Translations under genes and position numbers: made by a program
In this document: in pieces, positions 55,509 to 64,000 of the stretch
Layout: every line of letters begins with the position of its first letter
Numbering within the stretch: position 1 is the first letter of the stretch
The notes under the pieces: generated by a model
What the model was told of the DNA's origin: nothing
The model's database searches: none
What the model saw: only the letters and a program-made list of their open reading frames with translations
Assembly (NCBI GenBank): GCA_018266355.1
Contig: JAFEAP010000011.1
Coordinates: forward strand, 100,958-164,957
Length of the DNA: 64,000 nt
Reading direction: 5' to 3'
Origin: Bdellovibrionales bacterium
GTDB taxonomy: Bacteria > Bdellovibrionota > UBA1018

Positions 55509-55990
55509 ACCATCACGAGCTTGAACCGGCGGTCGTATTTTCCGCCCGCTTCCCGCTTGCAGCAATCGAGGCAAGCGAGAACGCCGAGTTTCCTTCGCGC
55601 GGGGAAATCCTTCGCGCAGCTCGGACAGCGGTAAACGTACTTCGGGCCGCGAAGCTTCGGCACGGGGTTGTACCGGGTGGTCCCCATTTCCTTCATTTTC
55701 GCGAGGAACTCGGCCGTATGGCCGTAGGGACGCCGGCGCACCCAGAGCCAGAGGTGAATCATCTCGTGGGCGAGAGTATCGCGGATGTGGGTCTCGGCTT
55801 CCGCCTCTTCACGGAGGTAGGACGCGATCTCGATCCTCGGCGGCACGTCGCGGAAGAACTTCCGACTGCCCGGGATGAACCGTCCCGCGGCAGAACGCAG
55901 GCGGGCATTCCACCCCAAAACCGGCGCGTCGAGGAAGCCGTCGAAGTGCTTCTCGTTCAATTCGCTGAAAAGGGCTTCGAGCGAGACCAT
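55493..55990 (-). CDS. SprT-like metal-binding protein
   Basis: 165 residues. Zincin active site LAHEMIHLWLW with a third ligand in 'YGHTAEF', as in SprT/Spartan. The C-terminal zinc ribbon has CPSC and CLDC. SprT-like proteins cleave DNA-protein crosslinks or act as intracellular proteases. It starts divergently, 73 nt from mutS2, a repair-type neighbour, which fits. Confidence 0.87.
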   Translation of the reverse strand: MVSLEALFSELNEKHFDGFLDAPVLGWNARLRSAAGRFIPGSRKFFRDVPPRIEIASYLREEAEAETHIRDTLAHEMIHLWLWVRRRPYGHTAEFLAKMKEMGTTRYNPVPKLRGPKYVYRCPSCAKDFPARRKLGVLACLDCCKREAGGKYDRRFKLVMVAQLR

Positions 55991-56063
55991 CGTCCTCCGT
56001 TTCTACGCGACTTCCCCACGGGACTCACTTGAAAACCGGGGGGAAGTCGCCGAAAACCGGAGG

Positions 56064-58502
56064 ATGAACGCCTCCCCTTCCCTCTCGGGCGCCGCCCTGG
56101 ACTGGGAAAAACTCCTCGAATACGCCTCCGAAGAAGCCCGCACCGAGCCGGGCCTCGAACGAATCGAAGCGCTCTTCGAACCGGAGAACTGGGCCGCATC
56201 GCCCGCCGCCGCCCAACTCCTCCAAGCCGAGACCCAGGAAGCGATCGGACTCCTCGAACGCGAGCACCTCTGGGGACCGCTCCTCGACCTCGCCTCGCCG
56301 GCTGAACACCTCGAGGCGCTCGCGAAGGGCTCCGTCCTCGCGCCCGCCCAGCTCGCGCACCTCCGTCGGTGGCTCTTCGCGATCGACGCCTGGCTCTCCA
56401 CCGATCGCGAAACGATCTCGGGCGAACTCTTCCGTAAGGCGCTTTCCGCGCTCGGTTTCCTGATCGACCCTCGCGAGCCGCTGAAGACGCTCGACCGGAT
56501 CCTCACCTCCGACGGGGAGCTCTCCGAGAACGCGAGCCCGAAACTCGCCCAGATCCACCAGGAGATCCGGGAACTCAAACGTCAGATCACGACCCAGATG
56601 GAACGCATCGTCCAGAAGTACTCGCAGGCGGGCGCGCTCCAGGACGCGATCAGCGACGTGCACGACGGCCGCTACGTGATCCCCGTGAAGATGAACGAAC
56701 AAAGCGAGGTCGAGGGCATCATCTTCGGCACCTCGTCGACGCGCCAGACGGTTTTCATCGAACCTTCGGAGATCTCGCCGCTGAACAACCGCCTGCGCAC
56801 GAAGCAGAACGAGCTCGCGCAGGAATCGTGGGAAATCCTCGACCGCGTTTCGCGGACCCTCCGCCCCTACTCCGACCGGATCGAAGGCGCGGTCGAAATC
56901 GTCGCTCAGTGGGACGCGACGGCGGCGAAGGCGCGGCTCGGTCTCGTCTACGAGGGAAAAACCCTGCTCGTCGGCGAGGGGGCGCAGTTCGTCCTCCGCC
57001 GGAGCGCGAACCCGCTTCTCTGGTGGGCGATGCCCGCCGACCGGATCGCGCGGAACGACCTCGACTGGGGCGAGCCCGTGCGCACGCTGCTCCTCACCGG
57101 CCCGAACACGGGCGGAAAGACCGTGCTGCTCAAGACCCTCGGCCTCGCGGGCATCTGCGCCCGCACCGGTTTCCCGTTCCCCGGCGAGGAGGGCCAACTC
57201 GTTCCGTTCTTCGACGAATTCTTCGTCGACGTCGGCGACTCGCAGTCGATCGAGAACCACCTCTCGAGTTTTTCCGGCCACATCGCCCGCTTCAAGCAGA
57301 TCCTCGACCGCGTGACCTCGCAGTCCCTCGTCCTCCTCGACGAGTTGAACTCCGCGACGGACCCGACGGAAGGCGCCGCGCTCGGGCGCGCGTTCCTCGA
57401 GACCGTCATGGCCCGCGGAGCGATGATCGTCGGCACGACCCACGACCCGCAGCTGAAAGCGCTCGCCCTGAACGACGATCGGATCCTGAACGCGTCGATG
57501 GCCTTCGACGAAAAATCGAAGGCGCCGAGCTTCACGCTCCTCTTCGGCGTGCCCGGCCGCTCGCGCGCGCTCGAGACCGCCGAACGCCTCGGAATGCCGA
57601 AAGACGTGCTCGATCTCGCCAGGAGCTACCTCACTTCCGAGCACAATAAATTCGAGAACATGCTCGCCCGCCTCGAGCGCGACGCGAACGAACTCGAAGG
57701 CGCCCGCCGCGAGGCGAATCGGCTCCGCGACGAGGCCGAACGGCTCAAACGCGAGTGGACGGAACGCACGGAACGGAACGTGAGCGACCTCCTCGAGCGC
57801 ACGCGGGGAAAACTCCGACACATCCTCGACGCCGCCCAGGACGAGGTGCGCGCGAAGGTGCGGAAGCTCGAAGAGGCGCGCTCCCGCAAGGATATCGACT
57901 CGACCCGGGGCACGTTGAACGACGCCTTCAGCGAAGCCGCCGACCGAATCGAAAGTGCGCTCCGCGAAGAAGCGCCGGACATCGCGGCGACCCTCGCGGC
58001 GGCGAAACCGGAACGCGCGACCGGAAAGGAATTCCTCGCGGGCGAGACCGTTCGGGTCCCGAAATTCAAGAACCTCGCCCAAGTCCTCGAAGTCGCGGGC
58101 TCGAAAGTAAAGATCCAGATGGGCGCGCTCCAGATGACGGTCACCGTCGACGACCTCGAAAAGGCGAACGAGGCCGAGACGAAAGCCGCCGGCGCGAAGG
58201 CGCCGAAACCGGGCGCGAAACGCACGACGCTCCTCGACCGACCGGACGCGCCCGACGAGCGGATCGACCTGCGCGGGAAGCGTTTCGACGAAGCGATGTC
58301 GGAACTCGAGGCCTACCTCGACGTCGCCTACCGTTCCGGCGCGCGCGGGATGGTGACGATCGTCCATGGCGTCGGCACCGGCGCGATTCGCGACGGTACG
58401 CGCGCGCTGCTGAAGCGGCTACCGTACATCAAGGATTACCGCGACGGCGGAGCGGGCGGCGGCGGCGCCGGCGCGACCCTCGTCGAGTTCGAGGAATCCT
58501 GA
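56064..58502 (+). CDS. mutS2: MutS2 ATPase/endonuclease
   Basis: 812 residues from ATG 56064, with GGAGG directly before it (close spacing). Core-lever helices, then Walker A LLTGPNTGGKTVLLKTL, 'SFSGHIARFKQIL' and Walker B 'LVLLDELNSATDPTEGAAL', a coiled coil (~540-640) and a C-terminal Smr nuclease domain (IDLRGKRFDEAMSELEAYL, 'MVTIVHGVGTGAIRDG'). MutS2 acts on recombination intermediates and on collided ribosomes. The Smr domain ends in a Gly-rich loop (GAGGGGAGAT). Confidence 0.94.
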   Translation: MNASPSLSGAALDWEKLLEYASEEARTEPGLERIEALFEPENWAASPAAAQLLQAETQEAIGLLEREHLWGPLLDLASPAEHLEALAKGSVLAPAQLAHLRRWLFAIDAWLSTDRETISGELFRKALSALGFLIDPREPLKTLDRILTSDGELSENASPKLAQIHQEIRELKRQITTQMERIVQKYSQAGALQDAISDVHDGRYVIPVKMNEQSEVEGIIFGTSSTRQTVFIEPSEISPLNNRLRTKQNELAQESWEILDRVSRTLRPYSDRIEGAVEIVAQWDATAAKARLGLVYEGKTLLVGEGAQFVLRRSANPLLWWAMPADRIARNDLDWGEPVRTLLLTGPNTGGKTVLLKTLGLAGICARTGFPFPGEEGQLVPFFDEFFVDVGDSQSIENHLSSFSGHIARFKQILDRVTSQSLVLLDELNSATDPTEGAALGRAFLETVMARGAMIVGTTHDPQLKALALNDDRILNASMAFDEKSKAPSFTLLFGVPGRSRALETAERLGMPKDVLDLARSYLTSEHNKFENMLARLERDANELEGARREANRLRDEAERLKREWTERTERNVSDLLERTRGKLRHILDAAQDEVRAKVRKLEEARSRKDIDSTRGTLNDAFSEAADRIESALREEAPDIAATLAAAKPERATGKEFLAGETVRVPKFKNLAQVLEVAGSKVKIQMGALQMTVTVDDLEKANEAETKAAGAKAPKPGAKRTTLLDRPDAPDERIDLRGKRFDEAMSELEAYLDVAYRSGARGMVTIVHGVGTGAIRDGTRALLKRLPYIKDYRDGGAGGGGAGATLVEFEES

Positions 58503-58509
58503 CGCGCGA

Positions 58510-59943
58510 TCAGTAACAGCCGATCTCGGTGGTCGGCAGGTTTATGGTCTCGGAGTATTGCTTTTCCGCACAGCTGAGCGTTCCCAAACAAGAAGCCTTC
58601 GCATAGGCCGAAGGGAAGAGAAGGTCGAAGAGATCGTCCACACCGTTCCGCAAATTTCGGAAATGGTTTTCCAGGCCGGCAATCAACAACGGCGGGGGCG
58701 AAGGCGCCGCCGGGTTCGGGTCCGAACCGTCGCAGCTCGAATAAATGAAGGAGTAGCCCTGAACGGTCATCGTGTTCGCAGGGCCGTTCTTGAATCCGCT
58801 GACGAGGTTTTGCGACGGACCGTAAACCCATTGCGCGCGGACGTTGATGTTTTGCCCGAGGAAACTCGAAAAATAGGGGGTCGAGCAAGCCTCGTTATAA
58901 GCTTGGGCGTTCGCTGCCGCCATTTGGGCCGCCGGGCTGAAACTTGCTCCGGTCGCGCGGTAGTCCTTGTATTTCGACCACCACACCGTGCCCGAAGGAC
59001 AAGCCCCGGCCGAGAATTTACAGAATCCGTTATCCGTCGGCATGCTGCCCGACGTTCCGAGGTACGTCGCCGTTCCGACGCTTTCGTAGACGACGGTGCC
59101 TCCGGCCGAAGTACAATCCGAAACGCTGTGCACGCCGCCAATCAGCATTTGGGAAGGATTACCGCCGCCGCACCCCGTGCTCTTGGTCCCGACATAGGAA
59201 GACGCGCAGGCGCGGTTACAATTATCGATCACCGTCTGACCCGGACAGAAATTCGCGGCGTTCGCCGTACACTCGGACGCGCTTGCGGTCGTGCCCGTGC
59301 ACGTTCCTCCCCCGCCACCGCCTCCTCCGCCACCTCCCGCGACGAGCGCGATCGGCGCGCAGCTCGGCGCGGTGCTATTCACCGAAGGCGGATTCAACAC
59401 GTCGGCTCCGCAGACGATCCGCGCGGAATCGCAGCGGCTGAACGGCGACGCGGAAGACCCGCGGTAGTAGCTCAGGTTCACGATTCCGCACTCGTTCGAA
59501 CCGAGCGATCCGGAAGGCACGCTCACGATCCCCGCGCTGGAGACGTTCAGAGCACCGATCCTCCGAGCGCCGTTCGAGGGGAGCACCACGAACTTATTCA
59601 TCGACCCGAGCGAATCGGGTACGCCCGCGCGCTCGACGGTACCCATGACTTTCACACTCCCGCAATCGCAGGGCGAAATCCCGATCGTCGCGCAATCGGT
59701 CTGGGCCGCGGCGTTCGCCGAGAGGTCGTTCGAATATCCCCGGCAGTAGTTCCAAAGGAACTGGTACCGCGCTTGGTCCGTCATCTTGCCGAATGAACCG
59801 CCCGATTGGATCACTTCCGCGCCGGAGGGCGCGTTGGCGCCGAAGAGGTCGGAGATCGAAAAAGTGGGATCCGCGGAAGCCGGTCCGGCCCCGAATACGA
59901 AAAAACCGAGCACTAGCGTTCGAATCCAGGGTCGATGAGTCAT
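58510..59943 (-). CDS. Cys-rich secreted protein with poly-Gly linker
   Basis: 477 residues from the ATG at 59943. Signal peptide (WIRTLVLGFFVFGAGPASA). The N-terminal part (~25-200) resembles, by eye, the 178-residue secreted protein at 60516: both have a MN...VLPS stretch and matching Cys spacing. Then follow a run of 12 or so Gly and a long Ser/Thr/Ala/Cys-rich part with ~20 Cys. Surface-exposed or cell-wall associated by composition. No known domain. Confidence 0.75.
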   Translation of the reverse strand: MTHRPWIRTLVLGFFVFGAGPASADPTFSISDLFGANAPSGAEVIQSGGSFGKMTDQARYQFLWNYCRGYSNDLSANAAAQTDCATIGISPCDCGSVKVMGTVERAGVPDSLGSMNKFVVLPSNGARRIGALNVSSAGIVSVPSGSLGSNECGIVNLSYYRGSSASPFSRCDSARIVCGADVLNPPSVNSTAPSCAPIALVAGGGGGGGGGGGTCTGTTASASECTANAANFCPGQTVIDNCNRACASSYVGTKSTGCGGGNPSQMLIGGVHSVSDCTSAGGTVVYESVGTATYLGTSGSMPTDNGFCKFSAGACPSGTVWWSKYKDYRATGASFSPAAQMAAANAQAYNEACSTPYFSSFLGQNINVRAQWVYGPSQNLVSGFKNGPANTMTVQGYSFIYSSCDGSDPNPAAPSPPPLLIAGLENHFRNLRNGVDDLFDLLFPSAYAKASCLGTLSCAEKQYSETINLPTTEIGCY

Positions 59944-59989
59944 CGAAGCGGTCCCCTCGTTCACTCTCTGATGATAACTCGGACCGGCC

Positions 59990-60013
59990 GCCCTCGGGAA
60001 TGTGTCCCGGGCG
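59990..60013. promoter_or_regulatory. Hairpin in the divergent promoter region of the surface locus
   Basis: GCCC-CGGGA and TCCCG-GGGC type arms in the 130-bp divergent spacer. No promoter hexamers are convincing; AAGGGG before 60074 is the ribosome-binding site. Confidence 0.3.
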
Positions 60014-60073
60014 ACCCGCTTCGGACCCTGGTTTGCGTCTCCGATCACTTCAGTCTAAAATTAAGGGGTAACC

Positions 60074-60283
60074 ATGGACCTTCGGAACGAGCAAGGAATC
60101 AGCCTCGTCTTCGTGATCATCGTCGGCGGCCTCATCGCGGGGATGGCATTCTACCTCTCAAGCCGCCACCTGATGCTGAAAAAGCAGGTCGTGAACTATA
60201 ACATGAAGGGCCAAATCCTCGACGACCGTAAAGTCATCCTCTTCGACCTCGCGAACCGTCCGCTACCGAGTCCGACGCCATGA
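60074..60283 (+). CDS. Mini prepilin-like membrane protein, PilX/GspK-type N-terminus
   Basis: 69 residues. NEQG|ISLVFVIIVGGLIAG resembles a type IV prepilin processing site and N-terminal helix, but residue 5 after the cut is Phe, not Glu, as in some GspK/PilX tip pilins. Only ~40 residues follow the helix. Its stop overlaps the next gene by 4 nt. Confidence 0.65.
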   Translation: MDLRNEQGISLVFVIIVGGLIAGMAFYLSSRHLMLKKQVVNYNMKGQILDDRKVILFDLANRPLPSPTP

Positions 60284-60504
60284 AAACTTCGACCGATCGA
60301 CTTCATAACGAAAGAGGACTCACGCTCGTCGAGATCATCATCGCGGCGGGCCTCGCCGTCGGCGTCGCGCTCGTCCTCGCCCAAGTCATGGTGAGCTCGA
60401 ACAAACAGGACGCGAACCTGAAGCAAAAGCAGGCGGTCTACGAGTACCTCCAACAGCAAAAGTACGAGAATAAAATGGTCTCGCCGCCGACTCCGGGACC
60501 TTGA
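60280..60504 (+). CDS. Mini type IV prepilin-like protein
   Basis: 74 residues. LHNERG|LTLVEIIIAAGLAV carries a full class III prepilin cleavage site with Glu5. After the ~30-residue hydrophobic helix only ~40 polar residues remain (KQDANLKQKQAVYEY...), far too short for a normal globular pilin head. Either a minimal pseudopilin or one that joins a separate head protein. Start overlaps 60074's stop. Confidence 0.75.
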   Translation: MKTSTDRLHNERGLTLVEIIIAAGLAVGVALVLAQVMVSSNKQDANLKQKQAVYEYLQQQKYENKMVSPPTPGP

Positions 60505-60515
60505 GGAGAACGATC

Positions 60516-61052
60516 GTGCGGACGCTATTCCTCGTCTTCGCCCTATCCTTCGGACTCTTTCCCGGCGCGGTCCGCGCCGCGGAAAAATCCGTCGGCGCGC
60601 TCTTCCCCGATCAAGCCGCGATCCCGATCGACGACGCAGACACGCGGGACATGCAGATCGGAAACGACTACGGACATTTCATCCAATGCGCGATCGCGAA
60701 GACGGTAGCGGCTTGCGACGCGACGAAACCGGCCCATTTCTACCGTTTCGCCAAGGCCGCCAACAACGAGGACTCCTACAACCTGATGAACCGCTGCCTG
60801 ACCGTCCTCCCGAGCGGCGATCGGATCGCGCACGGGTGGGTCGTCTTGAATACGACGAACCACACGGTCTCGTGCTCACCCGGACCGAACGAAATCCAAC
60901 AAGCCCAGATCGCGCTTTGTTACGAGGTCGGCGGGGCGACGCCCGGAGCGTTCTGCAGTCTCGCCACCGCGTGTTTCGCCGGGGAAAACGCCTACGACCG
61001 CTGTCCGCGCGACGTGCCGGGCACGGCGATCGCGGTGACCGCGATCCCGTAA
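60516..61052 (+). CDS. Secreted Cys-containing protein of the prepilin-like operon
   Basis: 178 residues from GTG 60516, chosen because AGGAG sits eight bases upstream and a signal peptide starts there (MRTLFLVFALSFGLFPGAVRA); a TTG five codons earlier is in frame. About eight Cys. Resembles part of the 58510 protein ('MNRCLTVLPSGDRIAHGWVV'). Its place after two headless prepilins suggests it could be their missing head (inference). Confidence 0.7.
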   Translation: MRTLFLVFALSFGLFPGAVRAAEKSVGALFPDQAAIPIDDADTRDMQIGNDYGHFIQCAIAKTVAACDATKPAHFYRFAKAANNEDSYNLMNRCLTVLPSGDRIAHGWVVLNTTNHTVSCSPGPNEIQQAQIALCYEVGGATPGAFCSLATACFAGENAYDRCPRDVPGTAIAVTAIP

Positions 61053-61071
61053 CCCGGCGAACCTTTCGCGA

Positions 61072-62061
61072 TCAGTGGGCGACGACGCGGCTCCGCACCG
61101 GCCCGCGAGCTCCCATCAAGGTGCGCTGGCTATTCGCCGGATCCCCCGGAGCGTACCAGCAGCGCGGACGGAAGCCGATCGGATCGTTCTTCTCCTGCGA
61201 GCAAGTGCCGATCGTCGGATCCTGCGGGCTCGTGTCCTGGGAGAATGGAACCGGACAGACCGACGCGTTCGCGTAAGTGTCGAGGCGGCACTGCGGACGC
61301 GGGTGCGGATCGCCGTTCCCGGCGTCGGTCGTCACCGTCCGGCGCACGACCGAACGGTCCGGCGTATTGAAGGAGGGAACCCGCGGATCGCCGCCGGCGT
61401 CCGCGAGGAACGCGCCGAGGGCGAGGCCGGCCATCGACGTGCGCACGCAGATCGCGGCTTCGTTCGAGGACTGGAAGCTCGCGCGGCAGTTTTTCAGCAC
61501 GGAATCAGGCGCGTCGAGCGCGCGCAACTCCCGCAGGTTCGGCTGGCGCTCGAGGACTCGGCGCGCGCACTTCAGCGCGGCCCAGTAGTCGGCCTGGCCT
61601 TCGGTCGCCATCGGATCGCCCGGGAAGCGCGGTGCTCCCCCGATTTGGTGTCCGAGTTCGTGACAGACGACGAGTAGGAATCCGTCGATCGTCATGTCCT
61701 TATGCCGAGCGAGACCGCCCGTGAAGGTGAGGTTCCAGTTCCCGTCGTTCCGATCGGCGTGCGCGTCGACCGAAGCGTCCTGCCAATTCGGGTGCGTGAC
61801 GAGGTTCCCGCCTTTCGCGCGCACGACCGGCGCGTAGATCTTTTCGACCGCGGCGATGACGCCGTCGAACTCTTTCTCGGAAATCCCTCCGCCTTGGAGA
61901 TTCCCGTGGCTATCGAAGATTTCACGACGGACGGGAATGCGGAGATTGTTCCGCGGCAAGAAGCCTTCTTTTCCGTCGAGGGTGCAGGCAAAAGCGGTCG
62001 CGGAAGAAAGGGTAAGGGACGTAAGGGCGACGAGGGAGAGGGAGGATGCAAGACGATTCAT
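61072..62061 (-). CDS. Secreted HExxH metalloprotease-like protein
   Basis: 329 residues from the ATG at 62061. Signal peptide (MNRLASSLSLVALTSLTLSS...). VVCHELGHQIGG is a zincin site and 'PMATEGQADYWAALKC' ~20 residues later could supply the Glu ligand, as in gluzincins. About eight Cys. The family is not a standard one that I recognise. Converges on the prepilin-like operon. Confidence 0.8.
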   Translation of the reverse strand: MNRLASSLSLVALTSLTLSSATAFACTLDGKEGFLPRNNLRIPVRREIFDSHGNLQGGGISEKEFDGVIAAVEKIYAPVVRAKGGNLVTHPNWQDASVDAHADRNDGNWNLTFTGGLARHKDMTIDGFLLVVCHELGHQIGGAPRFPGDPMATEGQADYWAALKCARRVLERQPNLRELRALDAPDSVLKNCRASFQSSNEAAICVRTSMAGLALGAFLADAGGDPRVPSFNTPDRSVVRRTVTTDAGNGDPHPRPQCRLDTYANASVCPVPFSQDTSPQDPTIGTCSQEKNDPIGFRPRCWYAPGDPANSQRTLMGARGPVRSRVVAH

Positions 62062-62243
62062 AGGAACGACCTCTGGTTTTGGGCTCTGATTCTGGTCTTG
62101 GGCTTGAGACGGGTAGGACTTAATCATTAGTAGAATTAATCGAAAATCATCCGTTTTACTGATCCGGATGGGCGAGGAGAAATAGGCGAAAACACGCGCA
62201 CAAGCTAGGCACGTCGCGTCGAAAACGAAAGAATGGAAAGATC

Positions 62244-63020
62244 TTAGAAGCTGACCGAGTAAATCAGCCGCGCGGAGCCTTTTTCGGCGGAGTTCAGCAC
62301 GGCCGAGACGTTCGTCGTGATCGGCTGGGAGAGGAGCGCGCAGCCGTTATCGCCCGCGCAAACCTCGCCGGCGTGGTTATAGGCGAGCGTCGCGCGAGTG
62401 CCGAGCGATCCGATCGGCGCGGTGACTTCCGCGACTTTATCCTTCGCGACGACGCGCGATTCGACGCGCGTGCCGCCGAACACGCGGAACGCCATCGAGC
62501 GGCCGGTGTAAAGTGAAGCCGCGAGCACGACGGCCCCGACCGGCTCCGGCGGAAGGTCGGAGTTTTTCGCGAGTTTCGCGAGTTTGTCGCCTTCGAGTTT
62601 CAGCCGGATCTTCGACATCGTATCGAACGCGCGTTTCGCGTAGTCGTGGAGGGCGGAGAAGCGCGTCTTTTCGGTCGCGAACTGGTTCCCGAGGCCGGCG
62701 TTCGAACGCGCATCTTCGGACGCGACGTAATTTTCGTAGTCGTTTCGGATCGCGCGCGAGGCGCCCGGATCGAAGATCTCGTCGTTGATCGTGCGCTCGG
62801 AAACCGGCGCGGTCTGGACGAGGTAAGAATCGTTCGCGAGGCGATCGTGCGGAGTCGAAGCCCAGTTCGGGCAAAGCGCGGTATTCATCGCCGCCCGCGA
62901 GGTCGGCGTCGAAGCGAGGGTCCGCGGCGCGATCGCGAGCACGCCCGACGCCACGGCGAAAAGGATCGCGGCGCGACGGAGACGGCTTTGGACTATGCGG
63001 TAGGAAACCCCTGATTTCAC
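62244..63020 (-). CDS. Secreted hypothetical protein
   Basis: 258 residues. Signal-type N-terminus (residues ~16-36, RAAILFAVASGVLAIAPRTLA). Middle is helical (~100-140), C-terminal part is beta-rich and ends in a Phe strand (ARLIYSVSF), so an outer-membrane location is possible. Three Cys. Family unknown. Confidence 0.7.
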   Translation of the reverse strand: MKSGVSYRIVQSRLRRAAILFAVASGVLAIAPRTLASTPTSRAAMNTALCPNWASTPHDRLANDSYLVQTAPVSERTINDEIFDPGASRAIRNDYENYVASEDARSNAGLGNQFATEKTRFSALHDYAKRAFDTMSKIRLKLEGDKLAKLAKNSDLPPEPVGAVVLAASLYTGRSMAFRVFGGTRVESRVVAKDKVAEVTAPIGSLGTRATLAYNHAGEVCAGDNGCALLSQPITTNVSAVLNSAEKGSARLIYSVSF

Positions 63021-63191
63021 TTGGACAAACCCCTACCCCGTAAAGAGCAACGGATATGCCACGAAGTTTACGGGCAGGATGCCATGATTTCAAAGGGTTA
63101 TGCGGGACAGGGCCCGACGGCCAAATCCGCAACCAGGGAATTTTTACACGGCGCGACCCAGGATTGACGCTTTATGCCAATTCGCCTGAGT
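63021..63191. other. 171-bp spacer
   Basis: Between the start of the 258-residue gene and the end of the lipid-kinase-like gene (both minus). No gene or strong signal was seen; probably the promoter of the former. Confidence 0.3.
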
Positions 63192-63896
63192 TTAGACCGT
63201 CGTGATGCCCATGCCGATGAACGCGAGCCAGAGTACGAACCCGGAGACGACCGGGATCGCGAAGTTGTCGTCGACTTCCATCGGGAGGAGTTCGGCCCCC
63301 CCGCCGGCGATGCCGCCGATCGCGGAAAGGATGAGCAGGTGCTCGAATCGGAGTTCCATGAACTGGGTTTGGTTCATGAATTGAAGGAAGAAGAACGCGA
63401 CGCCCGCGCAAGCGATCATCCCGGCGGCGGTGCCGATCAGCGATTTCCCGTTCGAGAAGCGCGTCGAGCGGTCGCCGTAGAGGATGCCGAAAAGCGACGC
63501 GATCGGATCACCGACGGCGAGGAAAACGATCGAGAGCGCGGCGATCGGTTTCGGGAAAATTCCGACGGCGATCAACGACGAAGCGATGTAATACGGCGTG
63601 CCCGTGTAGCGATTCACTTCGCAGGAGCGCATGAGCGGCCCCCAGAACCGGACGACGACTTCGTTGAACGCCGGGACGCGGAGGCGCGCGGTTTCGACGG
63701 TCAGGCAGAGGGCGAGGAAAACGCCGAGGATCAGCACGCCCTGGCTCCGGGTTAAACCGGCCATATAGACGCCGACCATGAAAAGGCCCATGAGCATGTG
63801 CCAGGCCTTGCGCGCGAGGTGCAAATCGGACCGGACCCGAAGGTCGAAGACCTTCGTGAGACCGGCGACGGAGCTTAATGCATTGCGTTGGTCCAT
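63192..63896 (-). CDS. DGK1/SEC59-like CTP-dependent lipid kinase family membrane protein
   Basis: 234 residues from ATG 63896. Seven or so membrane helices. 'LHLARKAWHMLMGLFMVGVY' (start) and 'FLAVGDPIASLFGILYGDRST' with GKSLIGTAAGM are the family's hallmark (diacylglycerol/dolichol kinase, cytidylyltransferase superfamily). Phosphorylates a lipid alcohol at the membrane with CTP. Substrate not evident; undecaprenol or diacylglycerol are candidates. Confidence 0.82.
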   Translation of the reverse strand: MDQRNALSSVAGLTKVFDLRVRSDLHLARKAWHMLMGLFMVGVYMAGLTRSQGVLILGVFLALCLTVETARLRVPAFNEVVVRFWGPLMRSCEVNRYTGTPYYIASSLIAVGIFPKPIAALSIVFLAVGDPIASLFGILYGDRSTRFSNGKSLIGTAAGMIACAGVAFFFLQFMNQTQFMELRFEHLLILSAIGGIAGGGAELLPMEVDDNFAIPVVSGFVLWLAFIGMGITTV

Positions 63897-64000
63897 AGAC
63901 TTAGATTGGTCTATTATCGCTGGGGTTTCTTTCGCAACCACCGAAAGTAACGGAATCGACCCCATCCGTCGCTATATGCGATGCGCGATTCTGATGCACT

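Noticed and set aside
56025..58367. 780-codon minus-strand frame
   Set aside because: Antisense to mutS2, which has all expected motifs.

Overview
The window is a continuous piece of a GC-rich chromosome from a diderm (Gram-negative) bacterium. It is densely coded, with 59 protein genes called here. No rRNA, tRNA, CRISPR array, transposase or phage module was seen. The cell type is inferred from outer-membrane and envelope genes: an MltD-type murein hydrolase, lipoproteins, beta-barrel-like proteins and type IV prepilin-like proteins. The mix of two-component genes, degenerate sigma-54-type ATPases, System II cytochrome c assembly and many small secreted orphans would suit Bdellovibrionota or a neighbouring delta-type lineage. 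That placement is inference only.

Layout. 1-5.8 kb (minus strand): an oxidoreductase-like protein, aspartokinase, MltD-like transglycosylase and small orphans. 5.8-10.3 kb: a biotin-carboxylase-like protein that has lost its biotin-acceptor lysine, divergent from an Rsm22-type ribosome-assembly protein; then a compact element in which ~50-bp inverted arms enclose a 23S rRNA intervening-sequence-type four-helix-bundle gene; then a pseudo-Hpt and CheY pair. 10.4-14.6 kb: a UvrD/PcrA-like helicase and an FG-GAP repeat lipoprotein. 14.8-21.9 kb (minus): RlmI-like and RlmL-like RNA methyltransferases, a Bcp peroxiredoxin, a GT9-like protein, and ResB and CcsA. 22-24 kb: an NFACT/RqcH-like protein, then a 565-bp hairpin-rich spacer with a candidate small transcript. 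24-29.5 kb (minus): FtsK, a DUF2156 protein, a small secreted orphan and a PcnB/CCA-type nucleotidyltransferase, closely spaced.

29.5-38.3 kb: ROK kinase, an abundant-looking outer-membrane protein with a strong terminator, an exported beta-carbonic anhydrase, a barrel-like protein, an operon of histidine kinase, GAFTGA-less NtrC-type regulator and NUDIX hydrolase, and an EpmA-like lysyltransferase. 39-43.7 kb (minus): RluA-family pseudouridine synthase and a heterodimeric ABC exporter. 44.4-50.6 kb (minus): a five-gene operon of BMP-family ABC importer genes (binding protein, ATPase, two permeases) and a BKACE enzyme. Most junctions overlap by 4 nt, and one permease carries a ~300-residue extension with a DUF4214-like segment. 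50.7-52.1 kb: a cysteine hydrolase and an IPNS-type oxygenase.

52.3-58.5 kb: two small secreted proteins, a stand-alone sigma-54-type AAA+ domain also lacking GAFTGA, dodecin, NUDIX hydrolase, a SprT-like protein and MutS2. 58.5-62.1 kb: a possible surface locus with a Cys-rich secreted protein, two very short prepilin-like proteins, a secreted protein resembling the Cys-rich one, and a secreted HExxH protein. The window ends with a secreted orphan and a CTP-dependent lipid-kinase-like membrane protein.

The most unusual signals are the inverted-repeat-enclosed IVS-type gene, the Lys-less biotinyl-like domain, the two GAFTGA-less ATPases, the permease fusion, the mini-prepilin locus and the hairpin cluster at 23.5-24.0 kb.
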